Shown piece after piece: positions 1 to 11,625 of a DNA stretch of 64,000 bases. The DNA lies in NCBI GenBank assembly GCA_026874595.1, contig CM049306.1, forward strand, positions 90,657,142 through 90,721,141. Direction: 5' to 3'. The first letter of the stretch is position 1. Each line of letters opens with the position of its first letter. The translations under genes and the position numbers were made by a program. The notes beneath the pieces were generated by a model, which was not told the origin of the DNA, did not search any database, and saw only the letters and a list, made by a program, of their open reading frames with translations. Origin of the DNA: Sipunculus nudus (Eukaryota > Annelida > Sipuncula > Golfingiida > Sipunculidae).

Positions 1-1190
1 AATGAAATAGGTGTATATACACTGCATGTATATGTATATTCTAGAAAACATAACATTCTGATACCGAAAACGTATCAGTATACTTAAGTTCTGTTCACAA
101 ACTCGTTTCAATTTTTAAGTATCCCATCAAAGAACCGAATTCTTCAATTAATGTTAATTATTTGCACATTCAATATGCATTAGAATTAACAATATAAAAT
201 ATAGAAAATATAAATATTACCCAGTTTTATAATAAGGTTCCGACATGTTATATTTCCTACAGTCACTTCAGAGGATGTAAAGCTTTTTATCCTGTGTAAA
301 TAAATGTGTACAATGGATCGGGTTGGGCGCTGTATCCAAGGTAAATATACATGAACAGTTAAATAACAATATGATGAAATAGATCTTCGACTGACTCTTC
401 AATATGTAAACCTATGACGCCTAAGAGTTTCTACAAACTAAACCAGAGATGTGTATTGCATTAATTTTGTTTAAAGTAGACATAATTGTTCTTAAAATAT
501 TCACTTAAAATAGGTTTGGGGAGAATATATGCACACCTGGCTGTTAATCTTATTCATTCATAAGGATGAATGGTATTACCTCTGATGTTCAACTGGGTTT
601 AATATAAGGTTTTCATTAGAATAATTCTGTTTGAATTTTGTACATGCAACTTAAGACAACAACGTTAAGACCTAATCACTGCTGCCATAATTGTGCTCCA
701 TGTACACGGCAGCACAATATTAAGTTAATTCTGCGGAAGTACATCAGCCAATTATTATTGTTTTCTTGCATGACAAAATCTTATAGACCCCCCCCCCCTA
801 GGTCCTTATCGTTTGAAATTTTAATATGTTACCTTGACTGCAGTGGCACGGCTTCGAGCGGATTTCCATTGTTTCTCAACCACTATACTTTATTTATTAA
901 AAAAATAATAAAAAATAAATCTATATATAAAGTAATGAATTATAACCTGTTGCTACCATTAAGATGATAAAAAATTGGCTTTAGAAGGCTCACATGCTCT
1001 CTGGTGGGAAGTAATAACGTAAATCCAAGAACTCGAGGATAATTATATCCTTTTACACTGCAAACACAAAACTCTTAAAAACGGTTAAAAGACGGTTTGA
1101 TCATATAAAATACTGAAAAACGGATCCTTGCCGGCTATACAATCTCTTTGAAACCTACCCTAGGGGCGGTTTTATGAATGGTAAAACCGA
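1..1190. other. AT-rich non-coding stretch
   Basis: No coding exon, RNA gene or known repeat could be supported here. Short open frames are low-complexity and lack codon structure. Confidence 0.5.
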
Positions 1191-1205
1191 AGCCTATTGT
1201 ATTCA

Positions 1206-1391
1206 CTAAATACAAAACGCGCGGGTCTCTTTACTGGCGACATAGGTTCGGTCCCCAGCGTGACTATAATTTATATTGGCTGGCCCAAAGTCGGTGCTTT
1301 TCGCTGTATCCTCCGGTAACCATCGATCCCCCCCCCTCCCGCACCCTTTCCGGACAGCGCTACCAACTGAGCCAATGGGTATGCATTGCAT
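1206..1391 (-). repeat. tRNA-derived SINE-like sequence
   Basis: Read on the minus strand, the segment begins with an A-box-like element, TGGCTCAGTTGGTA (plus 1361-1374), as in tRNA-derived SINE heads. About 40 bases on is a degenerate B-box-like stretch beside a poly-G run. The other end carries a second tRNA-like B-box match on the plus strand, GGTTCGGTCCCC (about 1246). The cloverleaf cannot be completed, so this is not a functional tRNA. The family is not identified. Confidence 0.4.
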
Positions 1392-1399
1392 TAGTTATT

Positions 1400-3014
1400 C
1401 TAACTAGTTGTACAATCCAAGTAATTATATAATTTTTATACATTCACTTATTTGAACGATCCACCAGTTTTGTATATAAATGATACTCTGAAAAGACAAA
1501 ACACAATTCAAAGAGTTTGTAAATTGTTTAATCAATGACATAGTACGTGACACACAAATGACAGACCAATTGCATTTATGATTTGTGAGGCCTGAAGGCA
1601 CCCTTAGGATTTTCAGTTCTACACTCAATAAACCCGTGTGTGGCTCATTAACAGCCCCAACCTTTAAAATTTGTCTTGCCTGTTATAAATATCGGAGTTC
1701 CATAAATATCGGAGTTCCATAGCGATTAGCAAGGACAAGAAGGAAGAAAAAGCGAAAGGAAAAATGTGACTGCTAAAAGTTGACAAGATCAATTTTGTTT
1801 TGTTACTTGTGACACGTTAATCTTACGAATGAACATGCGGACAATCGTATACGTTTACGAAGTCTGACGCATGATATATGTTTTCACGACATTTAGTTTA
1901 ATATGACACAAGTCATCATGCATGACCTCTTCAAAGATATATATAACATGAACCACTTACTTAGTATATATACTTGACACGACTGAACAAATCAGTGGTA
2001 TACTCCCAGTACAGGAATTTAGAATGCAGAGTAACCGTCCTCCATAGATTGATGCATAACGAGGGAAACATTTATTATAAATACATTTACTGATACTACC
2101 CAAGTAATAACCACCCTCCAAGCTCCATTCATCTCCTCCTGTATTAAAGAGTTGTTCTGCCAATTCTAACAGCGTAATGCTTATCAAAACTTTTTGTTTG
2201 TTAACAAAGGTTTTTACAAGCATCTTTTCAACGCCACTTCATACTCTCTAATTATTCGTGTACTCACAGCGCGACAGACCTTTGTTCGGATTGGTTTCAG
2301 TTAGTGTAGGAGTCCGTACGCCGTAGATGTATGAAAAAAAAAGAAATTAACTATAAACGCGATTTTTTTTATAAATGTCGATATTTTTTTTCTTCTCGCT
2401 TCTTCAAGATTAGTGACTTGAATATGTTATTAAACGTTTTATGTAGACAACAAGTATGCAAAACAAGCTTTAACTACTGGAGTTGATGGTGAGAGTAGCA
2501 GCTTTTTTTGACAAGAATACTTAAACAATATTCAAATTTTAAAAAGAATCAACAATGCGAATTAATGAAAAAAAAAATGCTAGCGCAAACGTGTATCTTC
2601 AGCACTGAATAATTCATGTTAAAATCCCTTTTTGAATACCTGTGTTACAAAAGAATTAAATCTAACAAATTTGAACGTTGTATACAATTGTGTTAACCTC
2701 TCTTGGATAAATTCCTATAAATTATGCATGTAAGAGCTACACATAATTTGAATAATCAAAAGGATATTGACCCCTTACCTTAAATAACAGCTGAGGTGTT
2801 TTAAACGCACTTCAGTTTTAGTATTTTCATACTGTTTGATGTAAAGACCTCGTTCTCGTTTATTTTCATGTTCTGTTTATAATCATTAAAACAGTACCTG
2901 ATTTCTTCTGAATAATCGAGGTGTGTCGCAGAATAAGTTAGCGTGTGCCCTGGATATTGCAAATGTGATGTACAAGGTATACTCGCGTTCATCCTGGCCC
3001 TTTTTTTTTTTCAG
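1400..3014. other. AT-rich non-coding stretch, probable intron
   Basis: No gene recognised. It contains a short direct duplication (AAATATCGGAGTTCCATA repeated back to back near 1686-1722) and several A/T runs. The right end, with its pyrimidine tract, is the intron before the exon at 3015. Confidence 0.45.
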
Positions 3015-3201
3015 CCAATATATTTTCATCCTTTTCCTGGGGATCATATCGCTGACAGGACTTACTGTGGCGTCTATCTATGTGGCTTGGAAATCGGGCA
3101 GTGACTTCTATGCAAACCCTCCTCAACCAATGGATACATGCGCCGCCCAGAACTCCGGGGGTTCTGTGATGACCACTGCTGCGTCAATGATGACAACCTG
3201 A
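3015..3201 (+). CDS. terminal exon of a membrane-protein gene (partial)
   Basis: A long T tract followed by CAG at 3012-3014 is a strong splice acceptor, and the frame after it stays open to a TGA at 3199-3201. It encodes about 61 residues: a hydrophobic segment (YIFILFLGIISLTGLTVASI) that fits one transmembrane helix, then a Lys/Ser/Asp-containing stretch and a Ser/Thr/Met-rich C-terminus. An AATAAA at 3261 ends the gene. The first base of the exon is a third codon position, so the upstream exon must leave two bases; that exon was not found. The family is not recognised. The in-frame ATG at 2923 lies in the intron and is not a start. Confidence 0.55.
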
Positions 3202-3260
3202 GGCAAGTTGGCGTCATTTACAACGTCACATACTATCTCATGGGATTGTTATTTTATTTC

Positions 3261-3266
3261 AATAAA
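3261..3266 (+). promoter_or_regulatory. polyadenylation signal AATAAA
   Basis: It lies 60 bases after the stop codon of the terminal exon ending at 3201, at a normal distance for 3' end formation. Confidence 0.55.
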
Positions 3267-3269
3267 AAA

Positions 3270-3760
3270 AATTGACTACCATTTGTTTGAGGTGTGTCCT
3301 TGTGTGTGCGTGTTGAAATAGAGAAACTATATTTATCAGGTAACCAGTTGTAAGAATAAAATAACCAGCTTGCTGATAAAGCAGCATTTTATTTTATTGC
3401 ATTAAATGAAATAGAAAACAAGTCTGGTGATTGCTAGGGCAAATCAGATGGCAGCTTCAAAAAAACCGAAGCAAACTTTTTTTTTCATAAATTTTACACA
3501 AATACTGCTCATATCCTAGTCTCTAACATGGTGGCGCTCCATGTCATTGGTCGCCAAAGAAACTTGAAACTACGGTGGTCACTTTGGTATGGTCGGTCCA
3601 GCAGACGGCAGGTGCCAAGTAATTTCGCGCCTGGAATAATGGTAACAATTAAGCAAACACAATTACCCAAATTGGATTAAGATTAATGCCTGGCCATATG
3701 CAGGTCATTTGGTAAATGTACAATTAGGCGCCAAAGTTTTTACTAATAAAATAAATCAGT
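3270..3760. other. intergenic, no gene seen
   Basis: Nothing beyond short A/T runs is recognised. It separates the end of the membrane-protein gene from the CCAAT/TATA block. Confidence 0.5.
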
Positions 3761-3766
3761 ATGTCT

Positions 3767-3905
3767 GACCAATCAGAGCCATGGTCTCAGTCTGTAGTAA
3801 CAGGCAACCCCCTCTATTATTGCCCCGCTGTTCTCAGCCAATCATATATAAAGACGGGCGCACAACGCCATCTTCAATTCTCTCGGTACACTGGTTCCAA
3901 CACAA
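3767..3905 (+). promoter_or_regulatory. orphan CCAAT/TATA promoter-like block
   Basis: Two CCAAT boxes in good context (GACCAATCAG at 3767-3776 and AGCCAATCA at 3836-3844) are followed at once by TATATAAA (3845-3852), then GC-richer sequence where a start site would fall. Such an arrangement is typical of RNA polymerase II core promoters, including histone promoters. No open frame follows, only a long TA tract. It could be a cut-off gene 5' end, a pseudogene promoter or the promoter part of a transposon. Confidence 0.35.
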
Positions 3906-3909
3906 ATAA

Positions 3910-3910
<1 letters not shown>

Positions 3911-3992
<82 letters not shown>
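3911..3992. repeat. (TA)n microsatellite
   Basis: About 41 uninterrupted TA units. Confidence 0.95.
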
Positions 3993-3993
<1 letters not shown>

Positions 3994-4555
3994 TCTTGTG
4001 GTTAGGCTAACCAATTTCTTCTCTACTTAATTGTAGGAGTGCTGCCCTCTTACGGAAAGGATATTCATCAACAACCGCAGAAGACGAAGGGGATTACATT
4101 TGTCACATACATGTACATTAGAAGTATATAAGATATAAAATTTTGTTTTCTACTATACTCATCATGCTCAACTGTGAAAAAAATGTATAAACCTTATTTT
4201 GGGGTGGCTTTATTTAGGGTGTAATGTTATAACATTTGCCTGAGTATATCGATGTATATATTATATATAGCAATAAGGAATATTATCTTAGTTTTATATA
4301 TCAGAGGTGTGTTCAGTCAATTTGGACACACTTTCAATTAAGCTGTACCTTTTGAACGATTTTCATGTACTATCACGCTTATTTAGGAATTAACTATCAA
4401 ACGTTTATTTGGCAGTTACTTTACGTTTAGTGGGATTTCTAAATCTGACCACAGTTAACTTTTTGTAAATATGACCGAAATAAATGATACTATCTTTTTA
4501 TAAATATGTGTTGTTTTCGGTCTTCATCAAAATACTGCTAACTTACCATGGGCGT
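3993..4555. other. intergenic, no gene seen
   Basis: AT-rich sequence without a supportable exon or recognised repeat. Confidence 0.5.
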
Positions 4556-4560
4556 TAATG

Positions 4561-4790
4561 GGGGGGGGGGGGGGGGGGGGGGGGCTTGTCAATCTTTGGG
4601 TGCTCAGCCCTCTCCTCTGGCAAACCGGGTTCGATCCCCGGCGTCTCTGTGAGAGTGGGTTGTTGTTGCCCGTCCAAGGCCGGTGGTTTTCCCCGGGTTT
4701 TCCGATTTTCTCGACACCTACAGACTACCGAGCACCACCATCTGAATTATGGAGAGTGCCGCGATAATTTATATTAACTATCTGTACAAT
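4561..4790 (+). repeat. tRNA-derived SINE with conserved core, preceded by poly-G
   Basis: After a run of about 24 G there is a clear B-box, GGGTTCGATCCCC (4627-4639), then a core with GCCGGTGGTTTTCCCCGGG and a second similar GGGTTTTCCG block (4680-4705). That GGTTTTCC core is a feature I know from tRNA-derived SINEs of many invertebrates. The A-box side is degenerate. No open gene is involved. Confidence 0.55.
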
Positions 4791-5558
4791 CCATGTAAAA
4801 ATAGGTTTATATTTACTGTGGTTTGCTTTTGTTCGCGAATTTTTTTAAGAACATTTTTGAAGGAAAAATGCTGCATTTCTGGTAATGCCTTATGCGGGTA
4901 GGCCTAATGAGCTGCCTTGGTAGAGGTCTGATAAAGAATAATACTTTAGATAATACTGGTTTATATGGGCGGTTCCAGTTCTGTGCAAAAAATTGGTTAC
5001 TTCCATGGGATAATACCCTGAGGAAGTCCCGTAAGGGAGGAGGGGTAGCCTAAACATAAAAAAATACAATAAAAATATAATTTCTCCGTATAATGGGGGA
5101 TTTAAACCCTGTACCAAATTTTCTGGATCCGTCTCTAGTTTACATAAGTCAAAAAAAGGATGGAATTAAGGAAAAATACACAAATACATCCAGGCATTTC
5201 CAATATATGATCTGCTGACGTAGGCTGTTTCCTGTGGAATACACACGTATTAACAGGTATATGCATTCGACTCAGAGCTGCACCTTATAATCATATGATT
5301 TAACTTAAAATAAAAATATTTCAGAATTAAGCCCTTTTCTTTTTTTACAAGACTGCAGCATGCAGGCCACGTCGGGACCAGTAACACATTGGCCAGCGCT
5401 TCATTTTCTCGGGAAAATAAATATTTAAACCAATATGTGACCGGGTGCGGTCGACAACAAACAAATGGGGATCCATGCTGCCGGGTAAACCCTTTTTATT
5501 CTCCCAAATAACAGTAGTGCACAATTTGTGTCCAAACAGTGGTTGACAGTTCACAAGA
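4791..5558. other. left flank of the LTR element, no gene seen
   Basis: AT-rich sequence. Part of it (about 5340-5558) may be a diverged extension of the left LTR, because short matches such as TGTCC-AAACA recur beside the right LTR, but it does not align by eye. Confidence 0.4.
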
Positions 5559-6769
5559 ACATATGTAGAAAAAAGTTGGTTGTAACACAGATAAAAAAGA
5601 GTGGCTGGTACCTGTATAAATACACAAATAAAATAACATGGTATAAGTTACCAGCATTGAAAACTTAAACAAAATAACAATTATCAGTAGTATTACCAAT
5701 GTAGCTTACACACTTGTACACCAATCATCATTGGACATGGACATTAGATGTCTCTCATATCAGGTATGTATGTGGAAATACTTCACCACTAAGCCATATA
5801 AAAATATGTTATAAAGAATGTACTTATCTCAGAATTACATGAACTTTGTATCGCCATAAGTAGGTCAAAAGTAGGTCAAGGTTACTTTCATAACTTATTT
5901 CAAAGTAAACAAACAAAGTAAAATGCACTAAACAGGTTATTCTGCTGTATCCATATCCATAGCCATGTGTTTTTTAGGTCTGACACTAACATATTAAATA
6001 CAAACCTACTTTAGTAAACACCATACATAAAATGATTATGACCACTATCAACAATCATAATGTTTAAACATACACAGTATTGCTACAATACAGGTAAAAG
6101 TTCCACATCTTTTTAATGAAAAATAGCACTCCGCTTTAACTGCTACTCAATCACGCGTGTATCACGTGACACGGGTTACAAATTGAAATGAGTGTTTCGA
6201 CTAACGAATACCATTATTACTAAAGTTATATCTTTAATGTACTGACACTCTGTATCAACATGAATGATGGATAATATAAGGCAATTAGCATATAAAGTGA
6301 TAATAAATACAAAAATGAGCGAGGTCCTAGGCCTGGTTACTGTAAACTGTGCATTGAGCTGGTTAAGACAAATTCTGACATCAGCGTTCATATGGTAAAA
6401 TCTAAACCGGCCTCCCATCCTCGATAAAAATTAAACATAAACACAATAAATATGGTGCACAAACCTCGGCGGATCATAAAATAAGGTCTCAACGATGGAC
6501 AGAACATCGGACAAGCGTTGACAAGTCGTTTATCAGCTTGTAACAGGCAAAATCCCATCGGCTCGACACACAAACCTCCGTGACGGCCATATTCCTGATC
6601 TCATGTGCAAAGTTGTCTAGTCACGTGATCCTAACTAGAAGCAGAAGAGTTCCACACTAGGCCACAGATGTCGCTCCCTCTCGGTCCTGAGAACGATACA
6701 TTGCAAGTCGCCGCGTTTCAGATAATATCTGACATGACAACTGACAAGATAATCTGTTGTCCTGTCACA
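5559..6769 (-). repeat. downstream (3') LTR of the Gypsy-type element
   Basis: Collinear with 11626-12813 at high identity from ACATATGTAGAA to the terminal CTGTCACA, with scattered substitutions and small indels. The divergence between the LTRs agrees with an old, decayed insertion. The left boundary is where alignment by eye is lost and may not be the true LTR end. Confidence 0.85.
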
Positions 6770-6785
6770 TCCTTCCCGGTTCTTT
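6770..6785 (-). promoter_or_regulatory. polypurine tract
   Basis: On the minus strand the bases next to the LTR start read AAAGAACCGGGAAGGA, mostly purines. This is the usual position and composition of the plus-strand primer of LTR retrotransposons. Confidence 0.65.
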
Positions 6786-6983
6786 GTAAGCCATATCCTC
6801 CATTCACAAGGCTCATAAAGGGAAAGATCTAGAGAATCTTCAAATAATATGTAACTTCGCACATGATGAAAACGTAGAACTAATGAATACCTATACAAAA
6901 GTCTCCTTGCAACTACGGTTAACCGTCAGTGGACTGACTGCTACATTCTCTGTCCTTGGTCTATACTCTAAAGAATTCCAAGC

Positions 6984-8135
6984 TCACCTTGGCTCATGAT
7001 GGAGATTCCGGGGCTGACCATCAGTGATCCTTTCAGAATGTCTCGGGTGCATTGTCGAATCTCGTCCAGGAGGCATGTCTTGTTGAACTTCTCCAACGAT
7101 GTCAATATCCTGCTCAACCACTTGCTCTCTTGCAGGGTATCGCAAAACTTGGATTTCCTCTCTATCAGAGTCACTCTCCTCTTGTGCAGAAGGTACTGGC
7201 TTAAAATAAGGTAATCGTCTGGGTTGAGGGATTGGTCTGGGACGTTCCCTAATCTGGGTTCTATAAACCCAGTTGCCTTCTCCGAAATCATCTGCAGGCT
7301 CAATGTTGTATATGTCCTTTGTTCCACCTCTCTCAATCACTTTGTAGAGTTTCTCTCCATTACTATCTTGTATTTTGTTCCTTATTATAGGATGTTGCCG
7401 TAGGTACACTTGAGTTCCTACCCTAAAAGGGGTTTCCTTGGCCTTTCTGTCAAAAATCTCTTTTCTCGCAGCTGCCGCCTTGGCTAACTTCTGTTGGACA
7501 TTTTTGTACGCCTTCATTAAACTTCTTTGGTGTACTTTCACCCAATTTTCTGGAGTTGACGGCTTAGATCCTTCCTTAGTCAATCTACCCGTTAGCATAT
7601 CAACTGGTAAACGGGGCGCTCTCCCATACATAAGGTAAAATGGGGTATAACCGGTTGACGCGAGTTGGGTAGTATTATATACCAAAGTAAGATTTGACAG
7701 ATGGTCAGGCCATCGCTTTTTCTCATCCGGTGGAAGTGTTCTTAATAGATTGTGCAATGTTCTATTATAGCGCTCATCTTGCGCATTTCCTTGCGGGTGA
7801 TAAGGACAGCTATGTGATTTTTGAACACCGTAAATATGACACAATTCCTGGACTAAGCGCGATTCAAAATTACGGCCTTGGTCTGAATGCAAACGCAGCA
7901 TCTGCCCAAACTTCTGAATCCATTCCTTTACCAACACCTTGGCTGTAGTCTCGGCTGTCTGATCCTTTGTGGGGATCGCTACTGCCCACTTGGTAAATAT
8001 ATCAGTGAGAACTAAGACGTTCTCCTTGCCGTCGCTACTCTTCTCCAATAGAGTATAATCTATCGCCACAACTTCCAGAGGTCTGCTGGCTGTAAGATGT
8101 TCCATAGGGGTACGTATTATCTGGTGATGTGCCAA
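6984..8135 (-). pseudogene. Gypsy-type integrase (catalytic core and C-terminal part)
   Basis: This frame encodes 383 residues of the enzyme that inserts the element's cDNA. The catalytic triad is intact: D26 (VAIDYT), D85 (HSDQG) and E121 (NAQDERYNR), with exactly 35 residues between the last two, the DD35E signature. A GKENV-VLTDIFTKWA block and a YHPQGN motif support the family. Around residues 240-270 is the SH3-like C-terminal part of Gypsy integrases, followed by an acidic tail. The N-terminal zinc-binding HHCC region is upstream in another frame (8100-8300), so this is a fragment of a frame-shifted polyprotein and the first Met is internal. Confidence 0.88.
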
Positions 8136-8495
8136 AATACATCTGTGACACCGCTGTACCCAGTCCTATACATCTCTCAATATCCCTGGCCAAGAGTAAC
8201 GCGATCTCATGATTATCATGTAGCGATTTCAGCATGTCTTCCTGTAGAACTTGTGGTACACAAATTGCCAAATATCACCTAGGACTGGATCTATAAGATG
8301 CCTAACTAACACTCCTTCTTTCCTGCTGATTCGGTCCCACTGGCGAAAGTATGTTTGCACATGTCTGGATTCTCCTTTACGGATTACACCGCCAGGTTTC
8401 TTCTCCTGTTCCCAAAAATGGAGGAAACGTTTAATTACTGGATCCTTCTCTTGCAGATCCGCTGGCGATTCTAGGGAAAGTGACGGAAATGTCAT
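8035..8495 (-). pseudogene. RNase H-integrase linker and integrase zinc finger, frame-shifted
   Basis: Two overlapping minus-strand frames carry the linker and the start of integrase. One holds DRISRKEGVLVRHLIDP, typical of the region before the Gypsy integrase zinc finger. The CHRC pair of the HHCC finger is seen near 8134-8148 in the same frame as the integrase core. The His pair lies in the second frame (KSLHDNHE), so at least one indel separates them and the finger cannot be made from one frame. Confidence 0.65.
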
Positions 8496-8594
8496 AGCTT
8501 CGACTTCAGCTGCTGGTACCTCAGCCTGAGGCTAGCTGAACCTGTCCTCCCATGCAGCTTTCTGAACTTCAAGCGGTAGTTCAGTTTTACCAAG

Positions 8595-9035
8595 TCAACT
8601 GATCAGAGCTGGTGTTGCCTCTTCTTCATTGGAAGTATTTGTATCAGTAATTTCCCATGGCCTTGACTCTTGCCTGGACAATCCATCAGCACTGGTATTG
8701 TGCGTTCCAGGTCTGTACTTGCTTCGGAAGTAAAAGCTGGCTAAGGTTGATGCCCATCTCTGCTCTAAAGCAGGTAACTTTGACTTGGTCATCAAGTAGG
8801 TCAAAGGATTATTGTCCGTTATTACCGTGAATGTACTACCTTGAAGGTATTCTCTAAAACGGTCACAGACTGCCCATTTAAAGGCTAGCAGCTCGATCTT
8901 CTTTGAGCGGTACTTAGACGGATTTTTCTCTGATCCTCTCAAGCTCCTACTGGCGAAAGCCATCACTTTCTTCTTACTGCCTTGAACTTGGATAAGCACA
9001 GCTCCCAAACCGTCGTTTGAGGTGTCAGTTTCCAC
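8595..9035 (-). pseudogene. Gypsy-type RNase H domain
   Basis: The frame begins at the first catalytic Asp region (ETDTSNDGLGAVL), contains the second acidic site (KKIELLAFKWAV) and the third (VITDNNPLTYL), and ends with the ASFYFRSKYRPGTHNTSADGLSR block that closes this domain in Gypsy elements. The role is removal of the RNA template during cDNA synthesis. It is separated from the RT frame by an indel between 9035 and 9161. Confidence 0.85.
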
Positions 9036-9160
9036 TATAAACTCTTTAGTGAAATCAGGATAACCTAGGATCAGATCGCTTGTTAGTGCTTTTTGATCGC
9101 ATCAAATGCCTCTTGATGAACCGTTTCCAAAACATCAGTGAACCGACTTTTCTTCACCTT

Positions 9161-10039
9161 TCAAGTCTGTTTTCTCTTATCAATAACCTTGGCAATGAGA
9201 CTATGTAACGGCTTGGCGATTTTGGAAAATCCTGGTACAAATCGGGAATTATAGGCTGCAAAACCTATGAAAGATCTCAAGGCTTTAAGCGTGACAGGAG
9301 TGGGCCACTCCTCAACCACTCGCACTTTCCCTGGGTCCGGCTTGATACCGTCCTTGTTCACAATGTGTCCTAGAAAGGTTACCTTCTCATTGAAGAAATG
9401 GCATTTACTTCCCTTCAACTTCAGACCATGAGCTACCAAGCGACTCAACACGACATCTAGGCGTTCCAAATGTTGATCAAACGTCGTGCTTAAGACTTTT
9501 ATGTCATCCAAGAATACTAACAGTATCTCTAAGATATCATCTATGAACACTCGGCTCATAAGACGTTGCCATGTAGCTGGGCTGTTCAATAAACCAAATG
9601 GCATACACACGTACTCCCACAGTCCCATCGGTGTCGTGAAGGCAGTTTTTCTGACATCCTCTTCAGCCACCTTTATCTGATTGTACGCTGAAGCTAAGTC
9701 GAGTGTGGAAAATAAGATAGACCCAGTTAGTGCTTCTGAACACTCCCAAACTCGCGGAAGTGGGAAAACATCCCTCCGGACTTTACTGTTTAATTTCCGA
9801 TAGTCGACGCATATTCGGAGTTCGCCACTTTTCTTGCGGACAAGCACGAATGGAGAGGAACAGTCTGAATTACTCTCTCGTATAATCCCTTTCCTTTCAA
9901 GGTCTTTCAGATTGTCCTTCACTTCTTTCCACAAAGTAGGAGGTATCCGCCGATATGGCTGTTGCACTGGCTTATCATCCTCTAACTTTATTTGATGCTC
10001 AATAGTGTTTGTACAACCAAGTTGCTCTTGTTCTTGCAT
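9161..10039 (-). pseudogene. Gypsy-type reverse transcriptase domain
   Basis: A 292-residue frame with the full set of RT blocks: PYRRIPP, SSPFVLVRKKSGELRICVDY (61-80), the first catalytic Asp in STLDLASAYNQ (D114), CMPFGLLNSPATWQRLM (145-161) and the catalytic FLDD (176-179), a known variant of YxDD. The fingers, palm and start of the connection (FLGHIVNKDG, EEWPTP) follow. The motif residues are kept, but the frame is disconnected from protease upstream and RNase H downstream. Confidence 0.9.
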
Positions 10040-10889
10040 GAAAACATTGGCACGCCTCAGCAGTAGCTCCTGCTTTCTGCCTTTCCACGGTTGCTAGATA
10101 GCTTAGGTCAACATCTGGTATCTGGCCATTAAACCCGTCAGCTTCCGAGACTGACAGTCGGATTTCACCTTCCACTTGGTCAATCATAAGATTATCTCTC
10201 TTAGCTGTGAAAACATCTACTGGTGGAGATATAATTCCTAATCCCATGTTCGGCCTTAATTTAATGTCATGGTCACTGAGATTTACGGCATGTACTCTTG
10301 TCGTACTTCCTTCAGACAAATTAACTAACACTTGCTTCACAAGAGCTGGTGCGCTACGCACTGGTTCAACTATAGCATCTCCACGCCATGTGGATGGGCA
10401 TCTAACTGGGATGGAGTATTCACAACTAGATGGCACTGTTATCTCGCTACAACTCGCAACACGCATAAACCCACCCTTTGGTGTTGATGCAGCTGACACT
10501 TCTACCCTAACTAGGTAACTAAAGCCAGGTAAAGCTGACAACACGTTTGTGCCTAAGACGCCAGGCACTTGTCTTAGTTTCTCCCGGTTTGAATCGGTAC
10601 TCTTGACAATAAGGATACCCGCTTCTTTCACTTGTTCACCACGAACTTCAATTGGTGCTGTGTTGTTTCAAGTATAGGGTACATTTAAGCCATTTGCCGC
10701 TGTTAGGGTAAGCCACTGTCCAACTTCAATAGAATTTCCATTTTTGGCATGAATACCTTTCTGAAACACCTCCTCACTGACCATAGATACCTGAGACCGT
10801 GTGTCGATGAGACATTTTACTGGAAAACCTGCAAAATAAGCAAGGACAACAGGATGAGACCCTATAGTTTTCTGTAGCAAGTGCTCCAC
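9999..10889 (-). pseudogene. retroviral-type aspartic protease and linker, mutated active site
   Basis: The frame ending at 10668 has the protease fold start, with hydrophobic residues then LIDTRSQVSMVS. The active-site motif is normally D-T/S-G; here D29-T30 is followed by Arg, a single-base change that would inactivate the enzyme. An in-frame stop interrupts the protein at 10668. The second frame (9999-10631) continues with the substrate-pocket part and the protease-RT linker (LRQVPGVLGTNVLS). The upstream end overlaps the gag frame in a different phase, so a ribosomal frameshift or an indel joins them. Confidence 0.75.
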
Positions 10890-11413
10890 ATGCTGATTTT
10901 CAGGACTAGCATTAATGTGTCACTGTTTACTTGATTCATGGCTTCCGCTCTGGGCTGGTCCCTTTCAGTGTTACTTCGCCTTGCTGGTCGAACTGGACAA
11001 TGACGAACATAATGTCCTTTTGGATGACAGTTATGACATTCCCCGTCCGCAAAATTGATTCGAGGCTGTCTCCTATGACTGCGAAATTGTTCTTGTGTGG
11101 AGATACGGGTTCCCATATTGGGATTTCTCTGAGCATCTAAGACTAACTTGTACAACTGCTGCTGCTGCTCAAGCAGCTGTGTCTGCACCTTGGACTGTGC
11201 TTCCAATGCCTCTAATACTTTAGCTATTGCACCATCAGTGGTACATGTGCTGGTACTCGCGGATGCACCAACTGGCTCCGAACTGACTTCTATCTTATCA
11301 GTTTGGGTCACATGACCTGGGGAAGTTTCTGTACTGTATTCTGACCAATCAACTGCTTTCGATCGTAGTTGGCGAAAGGTTAAATCTTTATTTTCATCGA
11401 TCAACCTGAGCAA
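10862..11413 (-). pseudogene. gag C-terminal part with CCHC zinc knuckle
   Basis: The frame holds the end of capsid (MLRLIDENKDLTFRQLRSKA), a Gln-rich stretch (LLEQQQQLYK) and a zinc knuckle, CHNCHPKGHYVRHC, which fits C-X2-C-X4-H-X4-C, the RNA-binding motif of nucleocapsid. About 200 bases separate the frame from the upstream LTR, too little for the matrix/capsid part that should precede it, so the first part of gag has been deleted or replaced. Confidence 0.8.
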
Positions 11414-11469
11414 AACTCGCCGTAACGATACGTCACGAACCTAATGAGCGAAACGTTATCATCATAATT

Positions 11470-11482
11470 ACTGGAGTCACCA
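11470..11482 (-). promoter_or_regulatory. candidate tRNA primer-binding site
   Basis: On the minus strand this reads TGGTGACTCCAGT, beginning with the TGG that pairs with a tRNA CCA end. It lies upstream of gag but about 140 bases inside the LTR edge drawn here, so either the LTR is longer than the aligned part or the site is not used. Confidence 0.3.
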
Positions 11483-11625
11483 CTAAATTTTGACAATTTC
11501 CTGTGTGTGTATACCACACGGGGCGTTTCACGTTCTGGCATGACTAAGTATTATGCATATATCAATATACACTGTCCCAAACAATGACTATGCAAATATA
11601 TGCAAATGACCTTGCAATCATATGT

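Noticed and set aside
313-340. Possible first exon ATG...CAAG with a GTAAAT donor
   Set aside because: Only nine codons and no compatible partner exon; too little to support.
2923-3014. ATG-started extension before the exon at 3015
   Set aside because: It crosses a T tract and CAG that form a splice acceptor; the sequence before is intron-like.
4627-4639. tRNA gene
   Set aside because: Only the B-box is good; acceptor, D and anticodon arms cannot be formed. It fits a SINE.
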